Shown: positions 1-9,086, numbered from the stretch's first letter. The stretch: 64,000 nucleotides of DNA from Chryseobacterium arthrosphaerae (GCF_001684965.1 NZ_MAYG01000032.1:93019-157018), one strand, 5' to 3'. Numbers and translations are program-made. The notes: generated by a model from the letters alone, not told the origin.

Positions 1-731
1 TCATGCCTTTTAAGCAGTTCAAAAAACTGTTTCAATGTTTTTTCCAACCGTACAGAATCATTATTATAATAAAGCATCCTGACCTGATCCGTATATAAAG
101 AATCCATATCGCTATTGAAATAATAAACATCCCGGTCCTGGTTGGCGATCATGCTTTTCCAGGGATACTCACGGCCTTTATATTTGAAGACATCACTGTC
201 TGCGCTGTAGCTTATAGAATCCACCGGATCTTTAAAATAAAGAACCTGTTGCCTTTCTTTATTATAATCGTCATTCAGCAAAAGCAACCTGCCTTTATAG
301 GCAATTTCAGCATTCCGCTTGAGCTCATCCTGTGAAAAGACAGTCAGGGCGGCGTATTTACTTCCAAGCATCACACAAAAGAATGCCATTGAAAGAAAAG
401 ACAGGATGATAAATACGATCAGCCATTCCTTAAAAAGATCCGTTTTCTTTTTGGGATATAATGATTTGAAACCGTTATTCCTGATATAAAAGAAAAACCA
501 TACAAGTGCAATAACTCCTCCTGTAATTCCGGTTCCTGCTGCTGCAATATCCCGGTTTCTATTAAAATAAGTATTCTGATCATACAGGTTTTCACCAAAA
601 TCATTGAACCAGAAACCTATAAAGAAGGCGAGCAGCCAAAACAGGAGTCCTATTATAATCATATAAGGAAACTTGGTATTCCATAGCATGGGGAAACGAA
701 GCAGTAATGCAGTATCAATTTTTTTAAACAT
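1..731 (-). CDS. ABC-type permease-like membrane protein (partial)
   Basis: An open frame starts at the ATG at 731 and runs off the left edge without a stop, giving about 243 residues. Hydrophobic segments lie near residues 23-45, 65-88 and 105-130, with a charged, Tyr/Asp-rich presumably extracytoplasmic region after the third. The gene starts 7 bp after the stop of the ABC ATPase at 738-1871, so the two are almost certainly one operon and this is probably the membrane partner of that ATPase. No specific permease family motif was recognised, so the substrate is unknown. The C-terminus lies outside the window. Confidence 0.7.
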   Translation of the reverse strand, partial: MFKKIDTALLLRFPMLWNTKFPYMIIIGLLFWLLAFFIGFWFNDFGENLYDQNTYFNRNRDIAAAGTGITGGVIALVWFFFYIRNNGFKSLYPKKKTDLFKEWLIVFIILSFLSMAFFCVMLGSKYAALTVFSQDELKRNAEIAYKGRLLLLNDDYNKERQQVLYFKDPVDSISYSADSDVFKYKGREYPWKSMIANQDRDVYYFNSDMDSLYTDQVRMLYYNNDSVRLEKTLKQFFELLKRH

Positions 732-737
732 AAGACT

Positions 738-1871
738 CTATTTTAAAAAGAAAACCCGGCTTGATTTTGAAATATCACGGAAATAAGCAATATTGACAGC
801 TTGTTCCAGACAGAAACGGATAAAATCCTCCCTTTTCATTTCTTTGTGGAAAACAGCTACAAAAGTACTTCCGTTCTGTTCCAGAGATTGAAGAGGAAGC
901 TGTGAGAGCTTACACTTAAGTTCGGTAATATTTTCATCAGTTTCAAACTCTATAATAAGGGATACAACTTCGCCCCTGTTCAGATCCTGCTGTTTTCCGT
1001 TCTTAAGAAAGATAATCTGGCTGGAATTCTTTTCAACTTCATACAGCTGCTGGGAACTGAGCACTACCGCCAAAGGTCTGAACGGTGAACCTGCGATCTG
1101 CCTGAGGTCTTCCAAAACGGTTTGCTGAGCAATGATATCCAGATTGGCAAGCGGCTCATCAATCAGCAGGATCTTTGGCTTTCTTAAAAGCATTCTGGCC
1201 AGTTCAAACCGCATTTTATATCCTGAGCTCAGATTTTTCCAGGAATATTCTCTGAATCTTCTCAGTCCGAGTCTTGCCATGATAAGTTCTGTAACTTCAA
1301 CCGCTTCACCTGGAGAATAACCATATGAAACTGCTGTAAATAAAAGATTCTGCAGAAGACCTCCCCGCCATGATGGGGTACGCTGTGGAATATAAATCAG
1401 TTTGGAACGTAAGTCATAGGTATCCGTATAGGGAAAAAGATAATAAAGCTCTCCTTTATCAGCCCTCAGTTCGCCACACAAAGACCGGAGGAGTGTGGTC
1501 TTCCCGTTACCGTTTTCCCCTACCAGGCCTACAATCTCACCGGTTCTGATCTCCAGGTTCATGGGTCCCAGTGTAAAAGCTTTGGAGTATTTTTTCTCCC
1601 ATCCGATCATTTTGGTAAGGATATGGCGGTCCAAGGGCTCTTTTTTCTGCAGCTCACTGCTGATTTCAGACAAAAGTGCCGTAAGCTTCCGGGACAGTTC
1701 CTCAGAATTCTGGTGAGAATCATACCATGCAAGAAATGCATTGGTCTTTTTATACAGTTTGATATTTTCGGTATCCAGGGTAAAATCTATGATCCGCTTC
1801 AGGGCGTGGTCATAGTTTCCGGAACTGATCTGTTCCGTTACTTCTTCCTTATGCTCATGAAAAGTTTTCAT
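738..1871 (-). CDS. ABC transporter ATP-binding protein with N-terminal helical extension
   Basis: 377 residues. A charged helical extension of about 95 residues precedes the nucleotide-binding domain. The Walker A is GENGNGKTT (about residues 117-125), the signature is degenerate (LSSGYKMR instead of LSGGQ), the Walker B is ILLIDEP with a following LANLD D-loop, and the switch region reads VVLSSQQL, with Gln instead of the usual His. A further domain of about 90 residues follows. It would power the membrane protein encoded just downstream (start 7 bp after this stop). The extension, altered signature and lost switch His are unusual for an exporter. Transported substrate unknown. Confidence 0.8.
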   Translation of the reverse strand: MKTFHEHKEEVTEQISSGNYDHALKRIIDFTLDTENIKLYKKTNAFLAWYDSHQNSEELSRKLTALLSEISSELQKKEPLDRHILTKMIGWEKKYSKAFTLGPMNLEIRTGEIVGLVGENGNGKTTLLRSLCGELRADKGELYYLFPYTDTYDLRSKLIYIPQRTPSWRGGLLQNLLFTAVSYGYSPGEAVEVTELIMARLGLRRFREYSWKNLSSGYKMRFELARMLLRKPKILLIDEPLANLDIIAQQTVLEDLRQIAGSPFRPLAVVLSSQQLYEVEKNSSQIIFLKNGKQQDLNRGEVVSLIIEFETDENITELKCKLSQLPLQSLEQNGSTFVAVFHKEMKREDFIRFCLEQAVNIAYFRDISKSSRVFFLK

Positions 1872-1889
1872 CGGTTTTTATTTCGGACG

Positions 1890-1922
1890 AAAAGATATTA
1901 AATATTTGTTTTTCCTCCACAA
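1890..1922 (-). promoter_or_regulatory. Candidate promoter of the ABC operon
   Basis: On the minus strand TTG (1920-1922) is followed after 22 bp by TATCTTTT (1890-1897), one mismatch from the Bacteroidota -7 consensus TAnnTTTG. It lies 18 bp upstream of the ABC ATPase start. The near repeat copy at 1926-1944 abuts its -33 element, so a protein bound there would contact or block RNA polymerase. Confidence 0.45.
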
Positions 1923-1925
1923 TAC

Positions 1926-1987
1926 CAAATCCGGAAATTTTGTCAAGTTAATTTTACGTTAAAAATAACAAATCCGGAAATTTTGTC
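1926..1987. repeat. Two direct copies of an operator-like repeat between the ABC operon and clpB
   Basis: CAAATCCGGAAATTTTGTC occurs identically at 1926-1944 and 1969-1987. The start-to-start distance is 43 bp, about four helical turns, so both copies face the same side of the DNA. Each has CAAA...TTTG ends around a TCCGGA core. The first copy abuts the -33 element of the ABC promoter and the second lies about 160 bp upstream of clpB. I know of no regulator with this site; it is not the CIRCE element. Confidence 0.6.
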
Positions 1988-2148
1988 CTAATTTTTTGTA
2001 AATTTAATAATTGAACAGTTTTTGCGATAAGCTAATCGATTAAATGATTAAATAATTGATGGCATTAAGAAACTGAGCCTGAAAATTTAGTTTCTTGATG
2101 TTTTTAGGAAAATTAAACCGGAACATATCATTACAAAAATATAAAAAT

Positions 2149-4743
2149 ATGAACTTAAACCAATATACTGTAAAATCACAAGAAGCCATCCAGGCAGCAC
2201 AACAGGTTGCCATGGAACTCGGCAACCAAAGTATTGAACCTCAACACCTACTTGAAGGTATCTTTCAGGTAGATGAAAATATATCACCTTTCTTACTTAA
2301 AAAATCTGAAGCAGATGCCAACCTGGTGAGAGAGCGTAACCGTGAAAGCCTGGAAAAACTCCCTAAAGTACAGGGAGGGAACATCTACCTTTCACAATCC
2401 GCCAACAAAGTTTTGCTGGACGCACCCAATATTGCCAAAAAAATGGGCGATGAATATGTAACGATTGAACATTTATGGCTATCCCTTTTGGAGACAGGTT
2501 CTGAAGTTTCCAAAATGCTGAAAGATATGGGCGTAACCAAAAGCTTACTGGAGGGAGCAATTAAAGAATTAAGAAAAGGGAGCAAAGCCACTTCTGCAAG
2601 CTCTGAAGAGACTTACCAATCCCTGAATAAATATGCTAAAAACTTCAATGAATTAGCAGCGGAAGGAAAACTGGATCCTGTGATCGGACGTGATGAAGAG
2701 ATCAGAAGGGTTTTGCAGATTCTTTCCCGAAGAACAAAAAACAACCCGATCCTCATTGGTGAACCGGGTGTAGGTAAAACAGCAATTGCTGAAGGAATTG
2801 CCCACAGAATCATCAGCGGTGACGTTCCTGAAAATCTGATGGATAAAACTTTATACTCATTGGATATGGGAGCACTGATCGCCGGCGCCAAATACAAAGG
2901 TGAATTTGAAGAGCGTCTGAAATCTGTAGTCAACGAAGTGATTAAATCAGACGGGCAGATCATCCTGTTCATCGATGAGATCCACACATTGGTAGGTGCC
3001 GGTGGCGGCGAAGGCGCCATGGATGCTGCCAACATTCTGAAACCGGCTTTGGCAAGAGGTGAGCTGAGAGCCATCGGAGCCACAACGCTGAATGAGTATC
3101 AGAAGTATTTTGAAAAGGATAAAGCATTAGAAAGACGTTTCCAGAAGGTAATGGTAGAAGAGCCGGATACGGAGTCTGCAATTTCCATTCTTCGTGGGAT
3201 CAAAGATAAATATGAAGCTCACCATAAGGTAAGAATCAAAGATGAAGCGATTATTGCTGCTGTAGAAATGTCCCAGCGATATATTTCTGACCGTTTTTTA
3301 CCGGATAAGGCGATTGACCTTATTGATGAGGCTTCTGCCAAACTGAGAATGGAGATCAACTCCAAGCCGGAAGAACTGGATGTTTTAGACAGAAGACTGA
3401 TGCAGCTGGAAATTGAACTGGCAGCAATCTCAAGGGAGGGTAACCAGACAAAAATCGACCATTTAAAAGAAGATATTGCTAAAATTTCTGAAGAGAGAAA
3501 TGAAATCAATGCCAAATGGCTGAAAGAAAAACAAAAAAGTGAAGATCTTACCCAGATCAAAAAAGATATTGAATCTCTGAAATTAGAGGCAGAAAGAGCT
3601 TCCAGAGCCGGAGATTATGCAAAGGTAGCGGAGATCCAATATGGAAAACTCCGTGAAAAAGAAGACGAGCTTGCCAAAGTGGAACTGGAAATGCAGAACC
3701 ACCAGAATGAGCTGATCAAGGAAGAAGTAACCGCAGAAAATATATCCGAAGTTATTGCTAAATGGACAGGCATTCCTGTTACCAAGTTATTGCAATCAGA
3801 AAGAGATAAACTGTTGAATCTGGAGTCTGAGCTCCATCACAGAGTGGTAGGACAGGATGAAGCCATTGAAGCCGTAGCGGATGCTATCCGAAGAAACAGA
3901 GCCGGGCTGAGCGATGATAAGAAACCTATCGGATCTTTCTTATTCCTCGGAACAACCGGAGTCGGAAAAACCGAGCTTGCCAAAGCACTTGCAGAATTCC
4001 TGTTTGATGATGAAAATAATATGACAAGGATTGATATGAGTGAATATCAGGAACGCCACAGTGTTTCCAGGCTGGTAGGTGCGCCTCCGGGATACGTGGG
4101 ATATGATGAAGGCGGGCAGCTTACTGAAGCTGTGAGAAGAAGACCTTATTCGGTTGTACTTCTGGATGAGATTGAAAAAGCGCATCCTGATGTTTTCAAT
4201 ACATTACTGCAGGTTTTGGATGACGGACGTCTGACTGACAACAAGGGGCGTGTGGTGAATTTCAAAAATTCAATCATCATCATGACTTCGAATTTAGGAT
4301 CGCATCTGATTCAGGAGAATTTTGAAAATCTTACCGAGCAAAACCAGGATGAGATTGTGGAAAAAACCAAAGAAGAGGTTTTTGATCTTCTGAAACAGAC
4401 TTTACGTCCTGAATTCCTGAACAGGATTGATGAGATCGTATTGTTCCAGCCTTTAAGAAAAAAAGAAATCGGAAAAATCGTTCAGTATCAGTTGAGAGGA
4501 TTCAATGATATGTTAGCAAAACGGAATATCGTGATGACATTTACCCAGGATGCCGTAGATTATCTGATGGATAAAGGTTATGATCCGGCTTTCGGGGCAA
4601 GACCTTTAAAAAGAGTGATCCAGCAGGAAGTGCTGAACAAGCTTTCTAAAGAAATCCTTGCCGGAAAAGTGAACGACGGTGACAGAATTACACTGGATTA
4701 CTTCGTTGAAACAGGCCTGGTATTCAGACCTACCGAACAATAA
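2149..4743 (+). CDS. clpB: ATP-dependent disaggregase ClpB
   Basis: 864 residues, full family length. ClpB is the cytosolic AAA+ disaggregase that works with DnaK/DnaJ/GrpE to pull proteins out of aggregates. The order is: N-terminal Clp repeat domain (1-145), NBD1 with Walker A GEPGVGKT at 204-211 and Walker B ILFIDEIH, the long coiled-coil middle domain that distinguishes ClpB from ClpA/ClpC (about 400-520), NBD2 with Walker A GTTGVGKT and the conserved GAPPGYVGYDEGGQL, and the C-terminal D2 domain. The ATG at 2149 was chosen because it begins the family-typical MNLNQYTVKSQEA; an in-frame ATG at 2095 would add 18 atypical residues. Monocistronic, with a strong terminator behind it. Confidence 0.97.
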   Translation: MNLNQYTVKSQEAIQAAQQVAMELGNQSIEPQHLLEGIFQVDENISPFLLKKSEADANLVRERNRESLEKLPKVQGGNIYLSQSANKVLLDAPNIAKKMGDEYVTIEHLWLSLLETGSEVSKMLKDMGVTKSLLEGAIKELRKGSKATSASSEETYQSLNKYAKNFNELAAEGKLDPVIGRDEEIRRVLQILSRRTKNNPILIGEPGVGKTAIAEGIAHRIISGDVPENLMDKTLYSLDMGALIAGAKYKGEFEERLKSVVNEVIKSDGQIILFIDEIHTLVGAGGGEGAMDAANILKPALARGELRAIGATTLNEYQKYFEKDKALERRFQKVMVEEPDTESAISILRGIKDKYEAHHKVRIKDEAIIAAVEMSQRYISDRFLPDKAIDLIDEASAKLRMEINSKPEELDVLDRRLMQLEIELAAISREGNQTKIDHLKEDIAKISEERNEINAKWLKEKQKSEDLTQIKKDIESLKLEAERASRAGDYAKVAEIQYGKLREKEDELAKVELEMQNHQNELIKEEVTAENISEVIAKWTGIPVTKLLQSERDKLLNLESELHHRVVGQDEAIEAVADAIRRNRAGLSDDKKPIGSFLFLGTTGVGKTELAKALAEFLFDDENNMTRIDMSEYQERHSVSRLVGAPPGYVGYDEGGQLTEAVRRRPYSVVLLDEIEKAHPDVFNTLLQVLDDGRLTDNKGRVVNFKNSIIIMTSNLGSHLIQENFENLTEQNQDEIVEKTKEEVFDLLKQTLRPEFLNRIDEIVLFQPLRKKEIGKIVQYQLRGFNDMLAKRNIVMTFTQDAVDYLMDKGYDPAFGARPLKRVIQQEVLNKLSKEILAGKVNDGDRITLDYFVETGLVFRPTEQ

Positions 4744-4778
4744 ATAGTTTTTTTTCATATACATTAATTTTTGTAGAT

Positions 4779-4813
4779 AAGTGCTGTAGAGAAATCTGCG
4801 GCACTTATTTTTT
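4779..4813 (+). terminator. Rho-independent terminator after clpB
   Basis: A 12-bp stem (4779-4790 with 4795-4806, two G-T pairs) is closed by a GAAA tetraloop and followed by ATTTTTTTC, 36 bp after the clpB stop. Confidence 0.85.
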
Positions 4814-4840
4814 CTGTACTTTTAAGGCAAATTTTTGCTG

Positions 4841-5746
4841 ATGCATAGAAAATTAATAACCTTTTTATTTTTATTAACATCACTTCTTGCCAGTGCTCAG
4901 AATAAACTGACATCCCCGTTTTCTCTTACCGATTATCAGAATATGCGTACTGAGTACCTTGAAGCCATCAAGAATAATCCGGATATTGTTCCTGAAAACA
5001 GATTCTACTATTCAAAAAAGAAACTGGACAGTGTCAATGCCATAAAGCATGACATCATAAGACAGGAATGGATCAGAAAAGGGGTTGATCCTTCTGCAAT
5101 TACCGGGGAAGCTCTTCAGAATGCAGAAAGCAACAAGCAATATTATCTGCAATATGCCTATTTTACCACGAACAGAAAAGGATATGATTTCTATATTTAC
5201 GATACCCTGAAACTGATTCTTTCTGATCATAAGAATGTAACAATAGAATATGTATTCGGAAAAGATACAGACACTGAATATCTTCATAATAAAAAAATAG
5301 CCACAGTCAATCAATATTTCAACAGCAACGGCCAGCTGAAAAGAACCGATTCCTATATTCTTCCAACACAGGAAGGCGCAGAACGGGAGATCACAGGAAT
5401 TTCGAAAGAGTACAACATGATCGGAAAACTTCTGTTTGAAGCTGACTGGGAAAAGGAATTCAGACACAATAAAGCCCAGGTGCTGGCAGCCGGTGATCAA
5501 TTAGTCCGGCAGCATATCCTGAAAAAGATCAAAAGTAATGATAGCCGGATCAGTGATTTTCAGGCTAAAGAAATGGCAGCCAATTTTTTAAAGTACGCCC
5601 AAAAAAGCACTCAAAAATTTAAAAGTGATGACAGAATTCCGATGTGGTATATAACGTATTGGACCGTAAGTTCCCGGACAGAGCTCAAAATCAATGACAA
5701 AACACTGCAGATGACTGACATCCGTGACTTTAAGATGCAGGAGTAA
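4841..5746 (+). CDS. Secreted protein of unknown function
   Basis: 301 residues from the ATG at 4841; an in-frame TTG two codons upstream is less likely. A signal peptide (HRKLITFLFLLTSLLASAQ) with an SAQ-N cleavage site indicates export to the periplasm or outer membrane. The rest is soluble, Lys- and Tyr-rich, with no membrane segment, lipobox or sorting domain. No family was recognised. It stands alone between the clpB terminator and the double-glycine peptide gene, same strand, 140 bp from the latter. Confidence 0.75.
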   Translation: MHRKLITFLFLLTSLLASAQNKLTSPFSLTDYQNMRTEYLEAIKNNPDIVPENRFYYSKKKLDSVNAIKHDIIRQEWIRKGVDPSAITGEALQNAESNKQYYLQYAYFTTNRKGYDFYIYDTLKLILSDHKNVTIEYVFGKDTDTEYLHNKKIATVNQYFNSNGQLKRTDSYILPTQEGAEREITGISKEYNMIGKLLFEADWEKEFRHNKAQVLAAGDQLVRQHILKKIKSNDSRISDFQAKEMAANFLKYAQKSTQKFKSDDRIPMWYITYWTVSSRTELKINDKTLQMTDIRDFKMQE

Positions 5747-5886
5747 TCCGTATTTTTAATATAAACATCATCTATTCCCGGTAATAAATTAATCTATCCA
5801 ACAATTCCAGATCATATTTATCCTTTTAATGTGAAATATTACTATCTTTAATACACCAACAAATTATTAACTAAAACAAAATCAGT

Positions 5887-6039
5887 ATGAAAAAGTTAAA
5901 AAGAAGTGAATTAAAGAAAATTGACGGCGGAGTCATTGCGCCGATCATCATGTGTGATGAAAATATGAACTGCCCACCCAATCTGTGCTGCACTCAAGGA
6001 TACATCTGCAGGGACTGGAGGAAATACCCTTGCATTTAA
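5887..6039 (+). CDS. Double-glycine leader peptide with six-cysteine core (bacteriocin-like)
   Basis: 50 residues. The leader MKKLKRSELKKIDGG ends in the Gly-Gly site cut by C39-peptidase ABC exporters, and it resembles bacteriocin-like leader peptides common in Chryseobacterium. The core is 35 residues with six Cys at 23, 29, 34, 35, 41 and 49. The spacing is C-x5-C-x4-CC-x5-C-x7-C, and the central CC pair is the hallmark of cystine-knot (knottin) peptides. No modification enzyme, immunity gene or C39 transporter was seen in the window; the ABC pair at 1-1871 shows no C39 domain in the part visible. An own terminator follows 12 bp after the stop. The knot topology is inferred from spacing only. 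Confidence 0.8.
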   Translation: MKKLKRSELKKIDGGVIAPIIMCDENMNCPPNLCCTQGYICRDWRKYPCI

Positions 6040-6051
6040 GGAAAATTTTAA

Positions 6052-6076
6052 AGCGGAGATCATTCTCCGCTTTTTA
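6052..6076 (+). terminator. Terminator of the double-glycine peptide gene
   Basis: Perfect 8-bp stem AGCGGAGA / TCTCCGCT with a TCAT loop, followed by TTTTT. It makes the peptide gene a separate transcription unit from the next operon. Confidence 0.85.
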
Positions 6077-6224
6077 TATCATTCACAACTGTTTCTGTAC
6101 TTGCACAATCCGTAAAAACCCGGTAAAATTAACAGTATAATTCCCATTTCATCCATGTGTTTTCTAGGAAATTTTTCACGAAATTTGCATATTAACTGAA
6201 ATGTATATTATAAACACTAAAGCT

Positions 6225-6764
6225 ATGAGTACAGAATCAAACAACCCCCTACAACCAGGTGTAATGTCTAACAGTCTTATTAAAGTTTTAGTAGACAATT
6301 ATCGCCAGAACCACTTGACTGTTATTAAAAATAACTTAGGAATAGAAGACGCTCATTCTATATGGTTTGATCTTCCGAAACTGAAAAGGTTTATTGCAAT
6401 GGTAGAAGCAGAAGCCCTTAAAACCAATCCTGAAACTACCGATGAGGATCTTGGGATCAGATTTTACTACGCTTCCTATCCCAAAGCTGAAAACTGGGAT
6501 ATCATGGCTTCCCATCCGGTCCCTAAGGAATATGCTGAAAAACATACATTGGTGATGATTCCTACAGTGAAAAGCACCAATGAAGATGGAAATGTTCTTC
6601 ATTCTGACTTCAATACACTTCAGGCCAGCGGCAGGTCTTTAGGATTAAGTGCAGCCAAAAGAGGAGGAACTTCCAATGACGGGTCTTCAGATGATGACGG
6701 AACCATCGGGGAAAATCACGGACTGCTTATCCCGCCATCAGCACCTATGGGTGAATCTTATTAA
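6225..6764 (+). CDS. Hypothetical cytoplasmic protein, first gene of a two-component operon
   Basis: 179 residues from the ATG at 6225 (MSTESNN). An in-frame ATG at 6201 is possible but lies only about 10 bp after a -10-like GAAATTTGC, so the shorter form is preferred. The protein is soluble with no signal peptide, has a helical N-terminal half and ends in a disordered Ser/Asp/Gly-rich tail (SSDDDGTIGE...). No family was recognised. The next gene starts 26 bp downstream and continues into a kinase/regulator pair, so it may be a sensor accessory or a co-regulated output. Confidence 0.7.
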   Translation: MSTESNNPLQPGVMSNSLIKVLVDNYRQNHLTVIKNNLGIEDAHSIWFDLPKLKRFIAMVEAEALKTNPETTDEDLGIRFYYASYPKAENWDIMASHPVPKEYAEKHTLVMIPTVKSTNEDGNVLHSDFNTLQASGRSLGLSAAKRGGTSNDGSSDDDGTIGENHGLLIPPSAPMGESY

Positions 6765-6790
6765 TTACCATTTATATTTCAAAACACAAC

Positions 6791-7435
6791 ATGACTGATT
6801 TCCAGGTATTTGTTCAAAACAGCATGCTTTTCTCTGAAGGGCTTGCTGCATTCGTTGCACTTTTATATTACAGGCGTTTAAAAGAACTACAATGGAAGCT
6901 CCTTGTGGTGTATCTGGTTATCATTTTTCTGGGGGAAGCATATAGTAAATGGGGATACTTTTCTCATGTTACCAAAGCCCAGTATTATAATTATCTTTTA
7001 ATACCTATCCAGTTCATATTTTTATATTGGCTGTACGCAGCAAAATCTTTAGGAAGACCTAAGCTGTTCTGGATATTATCCATCTTATATTTACTTTCAT
7101 TTATTCCCAACGAGCTGTATTTTGCGAAGAATAAAATAGTATTTGCCTTCAATTACACATTTGGGTGCTTTATGCTGATGATACTGGTAATCATGGAGTA
7201 TTATAAACAAATTACTTCACAGGAAATTCTCAATTTTTATAAGAACAAAATGTTTTATATTAACCTGGGGATTACATTGGCCTATATAGGAACGTTACCT
7301 TTTATGGCATTTATGTCACTTCTGGTAAAATACAAAGAGATCTGGGATATCTATTTCAGTTATTTCCTGATCTCCGGGTTCGTATTGTATATTTTATTTG
7401 CAAGTTCATTCATATGGGGAAAACGGAGCTCTTAA
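6791..7435 (+). CDS. Polytopic membrane protein, probable sensory partner of the adjacent kinase
   Basis: 214 residues with about seven hydrophobic segments and very short loops, like the membrane halves of 7TM-type sensors, but with no signalling domain of its own. Its 3' end overlaps the kinase gene by 22 bp, so translation is coupled. The overlap suggests that the sensor function of this two-component system is split between this protein and the kinase. No ligand-binding motif was recognised. Confidence 0.75.
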   Translation: MTDFQVFVQNSMLFSEGLAAFVALLYYRRLKELQWKLLVVYLVIIFLGEAYSKWGYFSHVTKAQYYNYLLIPIQFIFLYWLYAAKSLGRPKLFWILSILYLLSFIPNELYFAKNKIVFAFNYTFGCFMLMILVIMEYYKQITSQEILNFYKNKMFYINLGITLAYIGTLPFMAFMSLLVKYKEIWDIYFSYFLISGFVLYILFASSFIWGKRSS

Positions 7436-8199
7436 TCGTCATCATTCTGTTTAATATACTTTTTGTAATGTTCATCGTTGCAGTGATGATCTATATCATC
7501 AACTACAGACGGCGCAAAAAGGAATACCTGAATGAAATTGAGATGAAAAATGAACTTCATCAGCGGGAACTCCTGTCTACCCAGCTGGAGATTCAGCAGG
7601 CCACCATGCAGCAGATCGGGCGTGAGCTTCATGACAATATTGGCCAAAAGCTGACATTGGTAAGCCTGTACGTACAGCAGATGCTCTACGAAAATAGGGC
7701 ACCGGAAGCCAATGAAAGGATTGATCAGGTCTCGCAGATCATCAACCAGTCTCTGCAGGATCTCAGGAGTCTTTCAAAAACCTTAACGGATGACAATATC
7801 AACCAGAAGGAAATTGTAACTTTGATTCAGGAAGAAGTAGACAATACCAATTCATTCAGGAAATGTAAAGTAAGTTTTAAACATAATTTCAATCAGCTTG
7901 ATCTGGGTTTTGTTCATAAAAATGTACTTCTGAGAATTACCCAGGAATTTATCCAGAACAGTATAAAACACTCCGGCTGTCAGAATATTTTCATCAGCCT
8001 GAATACATCGGAGGATATTCTCTGGGAACTTACCATTCATGATGACGGTAAAGGATTTGACACCACAAAACTAACTTCCAACGGGATCGGCCTTACCAAT
8101 ATGAAGAACAGGGCCGAGATCATAGGTGCCCAATTCTGTCTTGAAAGCCAGGAAAACAAAGGGACCACACTTAATATTATTTTTAAAAAGCAGTCATGA
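7414..8199 (+). CDS. Sensor histidine kinase, NarX/LiaS type (HisKA_3)
   Basis: 261 residues. One N-terminal membrane helix (about 5-29) is followed by a short coiled coil, a HisKA_3 dimerisation domain with GRELHDNIGQ (phosphoacceptor His73) and a compact HATPase_c domain with N-box (ITQEFIQNSIKH) and G-boxes (DDGKGFD, GIGLTNM). It has no periplasmic sensor domain, so input probably comes from the polytopic protein whose gene overlaps its start. Its stop overlaps the start of the cognate regulator by 4 bp. Confidence 0.92.
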   Translation: MGKTELLIVIILFNILFVMFIVAVMIYIINYRRRKKEYLNEIEMKNELHQRELLSTQLEIQQATMQQIGRELHDNIGQKLTLVSLYVQQMLYENRAPEANERIDQVSQIINQSLQDLRSLSKTLTDDNINQKEIVTLIQEEVDNTNSFRKCKVSFKHNFNQLDLGFVHKNVLLRITQEFIQNSIKHSGCQNIFISLNTSEDILWELTIHDDGKGFDTTKLTSNGIGLTNMKNRAEIIGAQFCLESQENKGTTLNIIFKKQS

Positions 8200-8834
8200 A
8201 AAAATCTATTGTAATCGTTGACGACCATATACTTATCGCCAAAGCCCTGGAAGGCATTATCAGTAATTTCAGTGAATTTGAGGTCATTTACGTCTGTGAA
8301 AACGGCAAAGACCTTATTGAAAAATTCGAAGAAGGTAACCGCATTCCGGATATTATCCTTTTAGACATCAGCATGCCGATCATGGATGGCTTTGAAACGG
8401 CAGCATGGCTTACAAAAAACCATCCTGACATCAAGGTCATGGCCCTCAGTATGCAGGGTGACGACAACAGCGTGATCAAAATGATCAAAAACGGCGCAAA
8501 AGGCTATCTTCTGAAAAACACACATCCGAAAGATCTTGAAACAGCACTTTCCAGACTGAATACCGATGGATTCTTCTATCCTGAGTGGGCATCAAAAATC
8601 ATCTTCTCCAATCTTGGCAAAGAAGAATCGGAAGTGTCGATAAAGATTTCCGAACGCGAAAAAGAATTTCTGAAATATACTGTGACAGAACTAAGTTACA
8701 AGGAAATTGCAGACAGAATGTGCTGCAGCCCGAGAACCGTAGAAAGCTACAGGGATCAGCTTTGTGAAAAACTGGATCTTAAAACCCGTGTGGGGCTGGC
8801 TGTTTTTGCTATTAAAAATGGATTTGCAGGCTAA
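8196..8834 (+). CDS. Response regulator, NarL/LuxR type
   Basis: 212 residues. Receiver domain with acidic pocket D9/D10, phosphoacceptor Asp57 (ILLDISMP) and conserved Lys (LLKNTHP). A C-terminal LuxR-type helix-turn-helix follows (about 145-205, ISEREKEFLKYTVTELSYKE, SPRTVESYRD). Partner of the HisKA_3 kinase whose gene overlaps it by 4 bp. Targets are unknown; the first gene of its own operon and the M43 protease genes downstream on the same strand are the nearest candidates. Confidence 0.93.
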   Translation: MKKSIVIVDDHILIAKALEGIISNFSEFEVIYVCENGKDLIEKFEEGNRIPDIILLDISMPIMDGFETAAWLTKNHPDIKVMALSMQGDDNSVIKMIKNGAKGYLLKNTHPKDLETALSRLNTDGFFYPEWASKIIFSNLGKEESEVSIKISEREKEFLKYTVTELSYKEIADRMCCSPRTVESYRDQLCEKLDLKTRVGLAVFAIKNGFAG

Positions 8835-9086
8835 AAAGATACATTAAAAATATTCTTACAATAATAATTAATATTGAAATTATTTCTTAAAAAGAATCAC
8901 AAAAACTAAAAACAAAAACCATTTTTACAAAATTAAATAAAATTCAATATTAAATTAAAAATAATAAAATATATTCAATAAAAACAATCATTAAATAGGA
9001 ATAATTTAAATAAATAATAAAATCATTTGCATATTAATTTCAAATAATATAATTTCATACCCTCAAAAAAATAAAAAAATTGTGAT

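Noticed and set aside
2613..3083. 156-residue open frame on the minus strand inside clpB
   Set aside because: Lies fully antisense to a strongly conserved gene; its composition follows the codon pattern of clpB and no start signals are seen.
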